Below, piece after piece: positions 16,874 through 24,752 of a stretch of DNA of 39,443 nucleotides; positions within the stretch are counted from its first letter, which is position 1, and every line of letters starts with the position of its first letter. Origin of the DNA: Pseudonocardiales bacterium. GTDB taxonomy: Bacteria > Actinomycetota > Actinomycetes > Mycobacteriales > Jatrophihabitantaceae. The stretch covers positions 1 to 39,443 of the forward strand of contig JAVEEN010000018.1 of the NCBI GenBank assembly GCA_030840445.1, written 5' to 3'. The translations under genes and the position numbers were made by a program. The notes under the pieces were generated by a model that saw only the letters and a list, made by a program, of their open reading frames with translations, was not told the DNA's origin and searched no databases.

Positions 16874-18393
16874 GGCAGCTCGAGTCAGCGGTGCGGGTGC
16901 GGGACCTCAGGATCGAGGCCGACACCGCAACGGTGCTGCAGAACGGCGGTTCCCTGGAGGTTCATCGCGGCCAAGTGGTGGCGTTGGTCGGGCGGTCCGG
17001 GGTCGGCAAGACCACGCTGTTGCGTTCCATCATCGGTATTTTGCCCACCCGCACAAGGCTGATCTCAGGCCAGGTCGAGGTGTTGGGACGCAACGTGTTC
17101 GAGCTGTCCGACGTTGAGCGGCGCGCGTTCCGACGCCACCAGATCGGCTATGTCGGTCAAGATCCCGGCTCTTCGCTCAATCCACGGCTGCGGGTACGCA
17201 CCCTCGTCGCCGAGCTGGCGTCCACTCGTGATCGGCGGCGTGTGGATGCCCTCCTCGACCTGGTGCGCCTTCCGATCGACGAAGGCATTGCCGAACGTCG
17301 GGTACCGATGCTCTCTGGTGGCCAACAGCGTCGCGTTGCACTCGCTCGAGCGCTGGCCCGCGATCCTGCGGTACTGCTGCTGGACGAGCCGAGCGCCGGC
17401 CTCGATCCGGTGCTATGCGATGAGATAGCTGACGTGATTCGCTGGCTCGCCGACCAGAGCGGGCTCGCCGTGCTGCTCGCCTGTCACGACCACGCGCTGG
17501 TCTCCCGTCTCGCGGACAAGGTGATCACGCTGGAGCGCGCCGCCACCGCGCCACCGCCAGAAACGGTGGTTCCGACCGTCACATTGCGCACAGCGGTCAC
17601 GGCGCCGGTGATGACGGTGCGGGCGCTGTCGGCCCACGTTGGCCGAGGAGCCTCTGCCAGTCGAGTGCTGACCGACCTGGACCTCGACCTGGAGCAGGGC
17701 TGCTCAGTCGGCATCATCGGCGCATCGGGGTCGGGTAAGTCCACCCTGCTGCGTTCGATCATCGGGCTACACCCCGCGGACAGCGGCACCGTTACCGTGC
17801 ACGGCGCCAGCGTCGAACCCTCGGTTGCCAGGCGCAGCCGCAACGAGCGGCGATCAATCCAGCTGGTCGGCCAGAACCCGATGCTTGCCTTGAATCCGAG
17901 TCGAACGGTTGGCTCGACCATCGCACGACCATTGGGCCCAGATCACCGCACAACCTCGGCTGCCGTGCGCCAACGCGTGATCGAACTGCTCGACCAGGTC
18001 GGATTGTCGCCGGACTACCTGCAGCGCTATCCGCATGAATTGTCCGGCGGCCAGCGCCAGCGGGTATCGATCGCCCGAGCCCTGGCGGCCGATCCGTCCG
18101 TGCTGCTGTGTGATGAGCCGACCTCGGCCTTGGACAGCGAAACCGCGCGCACCATCATGACGCTGCTCGCACGGCTGCGGGCGCAGCACAGCCTTGCGCT
18201 GATTTTGGTAAGCCACGACGTAGCGCTTGCTGCAGCGCACTGCGACCGGATACTGGCGCTCGAGAATGGGCGAGCGGTCGAAATGGTCCGGGCCAGAAAT
18301 CCCGAAGCCGCAGCGTCAGGTGCCGAGGGCAAGGAGCATCGGCTTAGTCAGAAATCGTCGTCGAAGCCAACTGTGCCTGCGATGCCGACCTGA
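16870..18393 (+). CDS. fused double ABC ATPase (DppD-DppF type)
   Basis: A 507-residue protein with two complete nucleotide-binding domains. First half: Walker A GRSGVGKT (about residue 40), signature LSGGQQRRVALARAL (about 148), Walker B VLLLDEPSAGLD. Second half: Walker A GASGSGKS (about 285), signature LSGGQRQRVSIARAL (about 391), Walker B VLLCDEPTSALD. In most Dpp/Opp/Nik systems the two ATPases are separate genes; here one polypeptide supplies both. The GTG start at 16870 overlaps the permease stop by 4 bp, so all four importer genes are translationally coupled. The C-terminal extension after the second domain (from about 470) is low complexity. The gap to the next gene (18394-18467) shows nothing recognisable. 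Confidence 0.93.
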   Translation: MRQLESAVRVRDLRIEADTATVLQNGGSLEVHRGQVVALVGRSGVGKTTLLRSIIGILPTRTRLISGQVEVLGRNVFELSDVERRAFRRHQIGYVGQDPGSSLNPRLRVRTLVAELASTRDRRRVDALLDLVRLPIDEGIAERRVPMLSGGQQRRVALARALARDPAVLLLDEPSAGLDPVLCDEIADVIRWLADQSGLAVLLACHDHALVSRLADKVITLERAATAPPPETVVPTVTLRTAVTAPVMTVRALSAHVGRGASASRVLTDLDLDLEQGCSVGIIGASGSGKSTLLRSIIGLHPADSGTVTVHGASVEPSVARRSRNERRSIQLVGQNPMLALNPSRTVGSTIARPLGPDHRTTSAAVRQRVIELLDQVGLSPDYLQRYPHELSGGQRQRVSIARALAADPSVLLCDEPTSALDSETARTIMTLLARLRAQHSLALILVSHDVALAAAHCDRILALENGRAVEMVRARNPEAAASGAEGKEHRLSQKSSSKPTVPAMPT

Positions 18394-18467
18394 TAGGCCG
18401 AGACACGGCGTTCGAAGAGGCGCGGCTGCCGAACCAGCTGCAGCAGCGACTCTGGGCCATGGAGGGC

Positions 18468-19343
18468 TCAGTGCCCACGGACAAGCGGTCTGCGGCCCAG
18501 TTGGGAGGCGATGTCGTCGAGCGGAAGCTGTCCGGACGACAGTGACCTGCGAAGTCGACGGATGCCCTGCAGATCCTTTTTCGCGGTAGCGAAGATGTCG
18601 ACCCGGCTGTCGGGATCGTCGATCCAGTCGACCGGGACCTCGTGGATCCTGAGCCCGCTGCGTTCGGCCAGCACCAGCAGTTCGGTGTCGAAGAACCAGC
18701 CGTCGTCTTCGACCAGCGGGAGCAGCAGCCTAGCCGCGTCGCGGGTGATGGCCTTGAAACCGCATTGCGCATCGGAGAACTTTACTCCCAGCGTCATGGA
18801 CAGAATTGCGTTGTAGCCACGGGAGATCAGCTCGCGTTTGGGATCCCGGACGATCCGCGCGCCGCGGGCCAACCGGCTGCCGATGGCCAGGTCGCTGTGG
18901 CCGGAGATCAGCGGAGCCAGCAGCGGAAGGACGGCGCCGAGGTCGGTGGATAGGTCGACGTCCATGTAGGCGAGGATCGGGGCATCACTGACGGTCCAGG
19001 TGGACCGGAGGGCTCGCCCTCGGCCCTTGAAGCTCAGGCGAGACCCGGCGACGTGATCGAGATGCCGGTGTAGATAGCGCATCATGGTGGGAGTGCCGTC
19101 CGTGCTGGCATTGTCGGCGATGGTGATCCGAAAGCTGCCGGGCAGCATGCTGGATAGGTAGCTGTGTAACCGAGTCACGCATGCTGCGAGAGAATGGACC
19201 TCGTTGTAGACCGGGATCACGATGTCCACGGCCGGTTTCTCGGTCTCGCCGCGGGCGGCCAGCTGGATGCCGTCCGTCGCGGCGGTGGAGATGCCATTGA
19301 GCCGGCGGTCGAAACTGCGGTAATGATCTAGTAGCAGGCTCAT
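18468..19343 (-). CDS. glycosyltransferase family 2, dolichyl-phosphate-glucosyltransferase-like
   Basis: A 291-residue GT-A fold glycosyltransferase of the DPM1/ALG5-like group. DIVIPVYNE near residue 40 opens the nucleotide-sugar site. ADNASTDGT follows, then the metal-binding YMDVDLSTDLGAVL (about 120), IGSRLARGA and FSDAQCGFKAI. Such enzymes transfer a sugar from a nucleotide sugar to a polyprenyl phosphate at the membrane, feeding cell-envelope glycosylation; the sugar is not determinable. No membrane helix is visible, so it would be peripheral. ATG 19343 is chosen because AAGGAGA sits at ideal spacing; a 17-residue extension upstream is possible but less likely. It stands alone between the importer operon and sbcC. 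Its 148-bp upstream gap contains a GGTTCC/GGAACC dyad (19385-19406). Confidence 0.87.
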   Translation of the reverse strand: MSLLLDHYRSFDRRLNGISTAATDGIQLAARGETEKPAVDIVIPVYNEVHSLAACVTRLHSYLSSMLPGSFRITIADNASTDGTPTMMRYLHRHLDHVAGSRLSFKGRGRALRSTWTVSDAPILAYMDVDLSTDLGAVLPLLAPLISGHSDLAIGSRLARGARIVRDPKRELISRGYNAILSMTLGVKFSDAQCGFKAITRDAARLLLPLVEDDGWFFDTELLVLAERSGLRIHEVPVDWIDDPDSRVDIFATAKKDLQGIRRLRRSLSSGQLPLDDIASQLGRRPLVRGH

Positions 19344-19491
19344 CGGGTTCTCCTTGCAACGCTTGGCGATATGCAACAAGCGTCGGTTCCTCACCTGTTG
19401 GGAACCTGTCGTTCAGCCAAATTCATGCAAAGAGGTCGTCAAGCGGGCTCACAGGAAGGCTGGCGATGCCAGCGGCCAGCAGCGTCGATGC

Positions 19492-22488
19492 TCAGGCGAC
19501 GACGGTGAGCCTGGACGAGCCGTCGGGGTTCGGCCGGACTTCGATGCGCTCGGCGATCCGCATCTTCATCTCGGCGACATGGCTGACCACTCCGACCGTC
19601 CGGCCGCCGGTACGCAACGAGTCCAGCACGGCGAGCACTTCATCGAGGACCTCCGGATCGAGCGAGCCGAATCCCTCGTCGATGAACAGAGTGCCAAGGT
19701 CGACTCCGCCGGCTTCGGCACGAACCACATCGGCTAGGCCGAGAGCCAACGACAACGAGACGTAGAAGGTCTCGCCACCTGATAGCGTGCCCGGGTCCCG
19801 CGGCCGTCCGGTTCGCAGGTCGAGGACGCTCAGACCAAGTCCAGACTTGGCATTTCCGCTTCTGGCGTCGGTGTGTTCGAGTTCGTACCGGCCACCGGAG
19901 ATACGGCGGAGCTGGGCATTGGCGGCGCTGACCACGTCCTCGAATCGCCGGACCAGTACGTAGGTGGTGAGCTCCATCTTCAGCTGATTATCGCCAGACC
20001 CCGCGGCCAGGTTGCCTAGCCGGATCACCGCTGCGGTCTCGGCGAGAACCCCAGCACCGGTAAGCATCAACTGTGTCACCACCCGGCCATGTTCGGCTGA
20101 CGAATCCCATTGAGCCCGGGTCGAGCCACTCAGCGCCGCCAGTTCGGCCTCGAGTTGCTCGGCGTCCAGGACGGCGTCGGTCAGCGGTGCCAGCCCCGGG
20201 GCCGGCGCGTCCAGCGCGGGATCGAGGAGTTCAGCCTCGGAGAGTTGTGAGTGAACCGCGCGCCATTCTTCGTCAAAACCGTCGACCGCAGTGCGCAACT
20301 GCGCGATCTCCGCTGTGCTGCGCCGGGCCGCCGACCAGGTCAGTTCGTCCTCGAAGCCTGCGGCGGTGAGCGCTTGAGCGAACAGCTCGCCGCATTCGAC
20401 TGCGCGAGCCAGGGCGACCGCGGCGGTGGCGGACGCGGCGGCAGCCGCATCGAGGTCGGTGACCAGATGTTCCAGGGCAACCAGCCGATCGGCTACGCAC
20501 CGATATTCAGCCCTCGCCGCGTCGACCAGCCGACGGCTTTCGGCCACCTGGGCGGCCATCGTGTCAGCGCGTTCGGCCAGGCCGGCGCGGGCTATCTCGG
20601 CGTGGGAGACCTGCTCCTCGAGCTGGCGGGACCGTTGCTCGGTGTCGGTGAGCTCGGCGTCCAGCTCGGTGCAGCGCTCACCGGCCAGCCGGGCCTCGAG
20701 CACCGCCTGCTCGAGTTGGTCCACCTTGGCCTGGGCCTGCTGCGGACTGAGCTGATCGGCGATGATCTGGAGCTCGACAAGCTGTGCTTCTTGTTTGGTC
20801 AGCTGCCCCTGAGCTGACTGCATCGCCCGGCGCAATCGTTGGGATTCGGCTTCGGCGCCATCGAGATCGTCCTGACTGACATGGTGCTTTTTCGGCCGGG
20901 CCGGCTTCGGATGCACGGCTGAGCCGCACACCACGCAGGGCGCACCGGCGGTCAGCGCCCGGCCGAGTTCGCCGGCGACACCGGCCCGCCACGACACTCG
21001 CATGCCGGCCAGAGCCTGTTCCTGCTGATCCCAGGCCGCATGAGCGGCCAAGGTGATCTGGCGCTCCTGGGCCAGCGTGGCGGCTGCCTCGGTTGCCTGC
21101 ACCGCGGCGGCCCGACGTTGGTGTGCTCGATCTGCCTCAGCAGTCAGCCCAGCCTGCTGTGCGGCGACGATGGCGAAGCTCGCCCGTGCGTGGCGGAGTT
21201 CGGTTATGCGGCCGGGGAGTAGGTTCAGTTCGTCGCGGGCCTGTGCAATCAGCGCGCCCAGCCCTTCGGCCTCGGCGGCGGTCCGGGACAGGTCACCGAC
21301 GATGGCTGGCAGCTGATTCTCACGTCTGAGGTCCTCGGCCAGCTCGCCGATACGCTGGCGAACTTCGGCGGCGGCGGTCCGAAGCTCTGGCTCCGCCGCG
21401 GCGGTCAACGGGCCGCTGAGAGCGGCCCGCGCGGCGCGGTCGGCTTCCTGGCCCGCATCGGATGCCGCGATTGCCGCGCCGAGCGAATCCGCGGCGGGAT
21501 CGACCCGCTGTGCCAGCTCAGCTGCCGCAAGTTCGGCCCGGTCGGCGTTGATCGGCTCCAGTAGCGCGATCAACTGGCCGCGTTGGGCGAGCAGCGCGGC
21601 CCGTTTGGATATGCGGCGTAACAGGTCCCGTCCGGATTCCAGCGATCGTTGCGCCGAGATCCTTGCTCGGGTGGCTTCGGCCCTGCGGGTGCTGGCCGCG
21701 TTGGCTGCCGCCTCGAGATCGGCGAGCAGGTTGAGTACGAACGCCTCCAGTTCGGCATGCCGACCCTGTTCGATGGCCAGCTCCGCCTCGGCCGCGATGT
21801 TTCCGGCAGCGCCCGAAGCTCCGACGAACGCCTGCACGGCCCTGCTCAGCGCGATCCTGCTTCCGGCTCGACGCTGTTCGGCGGCCTTGCGGGCCTCGAC
21901 CAGTCGTTCCTGGGTGCGCGCCAGCACCTGCGTGCCGAAGAGCTTCTGCAACAACGCTCGCTTGTCGTCGGTCTTCGACCGCAGAAAATTCGCGAACTCG
22001 CCCTGCGGCAGTACTACCGTCTGCACGAACTGGTCGTGGCTCAGGCCGATAGCCCGGGTGATCTCGTCATCGGCTTCGGAGACCCGGGTCGACAGCGGTT
22101 CGCCGCCATCGGGATCGTCCGGGTGGGTGATGCGCCAGATCTTGACCGTGCCGTTGACCCGGGTCGTACCGGAACCGTGCTTCTTCGGACGGTCGAAAGT
22201 GGGCGTTCGGCGGACCCGGTAGCTGCCGTTCTGGGTCTCGAACACCAATTCGACTACCGGCTCCGTCCCGGGATCGGCGTGGTGGGAGCGCAACCGCTCG
22301 CCGTGGGCCGAGAGCTGGGCCACCTTGCCGTAGAGCGCGAACGAGATCGCGTCGATCACGGTGGACTTGCCCGCACCGGTCGGGCCCTCGAGGAGGAAGA
22401 GACCGCTGTCGCCGAGCCGGGTGAAGTCGATGTCGGCCCGGCCGGCGAACGGGCCGATCGCCACCATGGTGAGGCGGTGTAGCCGCAT
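19492..22488 (-). CDS. sbcC: exonuclease SbcC, SMC-like ATPase subunit
   Basis: ATPase subunit of the SbcCD (Mre11-Rad50-like) nuclease that processes hairpins and DNA ends. The 998 residues show an N-terminal Walker A (GPTGAGKST, about 34-42) with the following IDAISFALYG. Long Ala/Glu/Arg-rich coiled coils come next, interrupted by the zinc hook CVVCG (about 518-522). A second coiled coil follows, then the C-terminal ABC signature LSGGETFYVSLSLALGLAD and Walker B LFIDEGFGSLD. The ATG overlaps the sbcD stop by one base (TGATG), so the subunits are coupled. Length is typical for actinobacterial SbcC. Confidence 0.96.
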   Translation of the reverse strand: MRLHRLTMVAIGPFAGRADIDFTRLGDSGLFLLEGPTGAGKSTVIDAISFALYGKVAQLSAHGERLRSHHADPGTEPVVELVFETQNGSYRVRRTPTFDRPKKHGSGTTRVNGTVKIWRITHPDDPDGGEPLSTRVSEADDEITRAIGLSHDQFVQTVVLPQGEFANFLRSKTDDKRALLQKLFGTQVLARTQERLVEARKAAEQRRAGSRIALSRAVQAFVGASGAAGNIAAEAELAIEQGRHAELEAFVLNLLADLEAAANAASTRRAEATRARISAQRSLESGRDLLRRISKRAALLAQRGQLIALLEPINADRAELAAAELAQRVDPAADSLGAAIAASDAGQEADRAARAALSGPLTAAAEPELRTAAAEVRQRIGELAEDLRRENQLPAIVGDLSRTAAEAEGLGALIAQARDELNLLPGRITELRHARASFAIVAAQQAGLTAEADRAHQRRAAAVQATEAAATLAQERQITLAAHAAWDQQEQALAGMRVSWRAGVAGELGRALTAGAPCVVCGSAVHPKPARPKKHHVSQDDLDGAEAESQRLRRAMQSAQGQLTKQEAQLVELQIIADQLSPQQAQAKVDQLEQAVLEARLAGERCTELDAELTDTEQRSRQLEEQVSHAEIARAGLAERADTMAAQVAESRRLVDAARAEYRCVADRLVALEHLVTDLDAAAAASATAAVALARAVECGELFAQALTAAGFEDELTWSAARRSTAEIAQLRTAVDGFDEEWRAVHSQLSEAELLDPALDAPAPGLAPLTDAVLDAEQLEAELAALSGSTRAQWDSSAEHGRVVTQLMLTGAGVLAETAAVIRLGNLAAGSGDNQLKMELTTYVLVRRFEDVVSAANAQLRRISGGRYELEHTDARSGNAKSGLGLSVLDLRTGRPRDPGTLSGGETFYVSLSLALGLADVVRAEAGGVDLGTLFIDEGFGSLDPEVLDEVLAVLDSLRTGGRTVGVVSHVAEMKMRIAERIEVRPNPDGSSRLTVVA

Positions 22489-23654
22489 CAGAGCCGCCCC
22501 ACGTCGGCGAGTGCCTCCCGGTAGGCCTGCTCGAATGCTTCCAGCTCGGCACCGTCGGCCTCCAGGCCGGTGACATGCCGGACGAAGTCTGCGGCCAGCG
22601 TGCGCGGCGAGCGTTCAGCGGCCGGCTCGGATGCTGAACGGCCGACCTCGACGGCACCGGCGGGGAGGTGGAAGACCTGCAGGACGTGCGGGAAACGGGA
22701 CTTGATCCGATCGAACATCTGGTCGGGGCGGGACCGGTCAGTGACCGTCACGCGGACCCAGCCATCGACGTGGGCGTCCAGCGAATCCGCGGTCAGCAAC
22801 TCGTCCAGGCTGCCGGCGATCTCGGCCATATCCCGCGGCTGAACGAGGTCCTGCTGGTTCAGTTGGACCGGACCGGCGGTCGGGACGTCGACGAGCGTGA
22901 CGGATTTGGTCTGCGTCCGCTCTGAGAAGGAGTACCGCAGCGGTGATCCGCTGTAGCGCAGCACGGTGGCCGACCTGCTGTTCGGTTGCTGGGCGCCGTG
23001 CAGGTGCCCGAGGGCCGCGTAGTCAACGCCGTCGAAAGTCCCGGCACTGACATGATCCACGCCGCCTACCACGATCGGGCGCTCACTCTCGCTCGCGGCG
23101 CCTCCGACGACGAACGCGTGCGCCATCACGATCGAACGGGTACCGGGTGGCCGGGTAGCCAGGTCGGCGCGGACCCGGTCCATAGCCGCGGTCATGACCG
23201 CCTGGTGAGAACGGGCCAACAACTGCTCACCGGTGCGCAGCCCGGCGCGTGCCACGTCGGGGTCCAAGTAGGGCAGCGGATAGACAGCGGTGTTGCCGAT
23301 CATCACGGGCGTGCCTACGGTGGCCAGCGAGGTTCGGATGTGCAGCCGTCCGGTGAACAACTCCGAGCCGAAGCCGAGCCGGATCGCCGAGTCATGGTTG
23401 CCCGCGGTGATGATCACATTGGTGTGCGCGGTGAGGTCCTTCAGCGTGTCGGCGAACAGCGCGACTGCCTCGACCGGTGGTACTGCCCGGTCGTAGAGAT
23501 CACCGGAGATCAGCACCGCATCGACCGTGCGGCCGTCGACCGGATCGGTCACCAGGCCGGTGATTTGGGCCAGCACACCACGCTGGGCGTCGAGCAGGTC
23601 GACGCCGTGCAGCGTTCGGCCCAGATGCCAGTCGGAGGTGTGCAGGAACCGCAT
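22488..23654 (-). CDS. sbcD: exonuclease SbcD, Mre11-like nuclease subunit
   Basis: Mn2+-dependent nuclease subunit partnering SbcC. The 388 residues begin with the phosphoesterase signature HTSDWHLGRTLHG (Asp and His metal ligands). LISGDLYDRAVPP follows, then AGNHDSAIRLGFG (GNHD catalytic motif, about 95) and ALGHLHGAQ (GHxH, about 215). The SbcD C-terminal domain follows. ATG 23654 (MRFLHTSDWH) is the family-standard start. The gene is divergent from the aldo/keto reductase gene, with 77 bp between them and no defined promoter. Confidence 0.96.
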   Translation of the reverse strand: MRFLHTSDWHLGRTLHGVDLLDAQRGVLAQITGLVTDPVDGRTVDAVLISGDLYDRAVPPVEAVALFADTLKDLTAHTNVIITAGNHDSAIRLGFGSELFTGRLHIRTSLATVGTPVMIGNTAVYPLPYLDPDVARAGLRTGEQLLARSHQAVMTAAMDRVRADLATRPPGTRSIVMAHAFVVGGAASESERPIVVGGVDHVSAGTFDGVDYAALGHLHGAQQPNSRSATVLRYSGSPLRYSFSERTQTKSVTLVDVPTAGPVQLNQQDLVQPRDMAEIAGSLDELLTADSLDAHVDGWVRVTVTDRSRPDQMFDRIKSRFPHVLQVFHLPAGAVEVGRSASEPAAERSPRTLAADFVRHVTGLEADGAELEAFEQAYREALADVGRL

Positions 23655-23731
23655 ACCGAAAAGCTACAAGCGGGGTCCGACAGAAACGCGACGACACCCG
23701 GTTGGTGGGCCTGCGGTTCGCTGAGCGGAGA

Positions 23732-24742
23732 ATGGAGAGCGTGACCATAGAGACCCGAACCACCTCCCGCCTTCCCTACGACCTGTCCGTGATCGGCCTG
23801 GGCACCTGGCAGCTCGGCGGCGACTGGGGCCAGGTGGCCGGCGGCACCGCCACCGAGATACTGTCCGCCTCGGCCGACGCCGGTGTGAGTGTTTTCGACA
23901 CCGCCGACGTCTACGGCGACGGACGCAGCGAGCAGACCATCGGAGCTTTCCTGAAACAGCGCCAGACCGGCCCCTCGGACCGCCCGGCGGTCTTCACCAA
24001 GATGGGTCGGCGGATGGATCAGGTCGAGGAGAACTACGTGCTGGCCAATTTCCGCGACTGGATCGACCGGTCACGCCGCAACCTGGGGGTCCAGACCATC
24101 GATCTGGTCCAGCTACATTGCCCGCCGACCTCGGTGTTCAGCTCGGACGAGGTGTTCGACGCGTTGGACACGCTCGTCGCCGAACAGCGCATCGCGGCCT
24201 ACGGGGTCAGCGTCGAGACCTGCGATCAGGCGCTGACCTCGATCGCGCGACCGGGTGTGGCCAGCGTGCAGATCATCCTCAATGCCTTCCGCCAGAAGCC
24301 GCTGGACGAAGTGCTGCCGGCCGCTGCGCAGGCCGGTGTGGCGATCATCGCCCGGGTCCCGCTGGCGTCGGGCCTGCTGAGCGGACGGTTCAACCGGTCG
24401 ACGACCTTCAGCCCGGACGATCACCGCCAGTACAACCGGCACGGTGAGGCCTTCGATGTGGGTGAGACTTTCGCGGGCGTGCCCTACGAAACCGGGGTCG
24501 ACGCCGCGGTGCGGTTCAGCGCCATCGCCGCCGAGGCCGGTATCTCACCGGCGCACCTGGCCCTGCGCTGGATCATCGACCAACCGGGGCTCACAACGGT
24601 CATTCCGGGGGCGAGCACGGTCGAGCAGGCCCGGGCCAACGCCGGGGCCGCCGACGTGGTGCCGATCAGCCAAGCGGCCCGGACGGCGATCAAGGACCTG
24701 TACGACGAGCAGATCCGCCCTCTGGTGCACGATCGATGGTAG
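23732..24742 (+). CDS. aldo/keto reductase
   Basis: A 336-residue NADPH-dependent aldo/keto reductase with a TIM-barrel fold. The catalytic tetrad is visible: Asp and Tyr in FDTADVYGDGRSE (about 50-60), Lys in VFTKMGRR (about 90) and His in LVQLHCPP (about 130). The C-terminal TTVIPGASTVEQARAN segment contacts the coenzyme 2'-phosphate. The substrate is unknown; this subgroup resembles general stress or sugar-ketone reductases. ATG 23732 (MESVTIE) is preceded by AGCGGAGA; GTG 23741 in the same frame is an alternative, and the frame extends to 23702. It ends 10 bp before the convergent GH42 gene, so it is not part of the galactoside operon. Confidence 0.9.
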   Translation: MESVTIETRTTSRLPYDLSVIGLGTWQLGGDWGQVAGGTATEILSASADAGVSVFDTADVYGDGRSEQTIGAFLKQRQTGPSDRPAVFTKMGRRMDQVEENYVLANFRDWIDRSRRNLGVQTIDLVQLHCPPTSVFSSDEVFDALDTLVAEQRIAAYGVSVETCDQALTSIARPGVASVQIILNAFRQKPLDEVLPAAAQAGVAIIARVPLASGLLSGRFNRSTTFSPDDHRQYNRHGEAFDVGETFAGVPYETGVDAAVRFSAIAAEAGISPAHLALRWIIDQPGLTTVIPGASTVEQARANAGAADVVPISQAARTAIKDLYDEQIRPLVHDRW

Positions 24743-24752
24743 GTAGGCCGGC

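Noticed and set aside
19385-19406. GGTTCC/GGAACC dyad upstream of the glycosyltransferase
   Set aside because: 6-bp arms with a 10-nt loop and no promoter context; it could be chance in GC-rich DNA.
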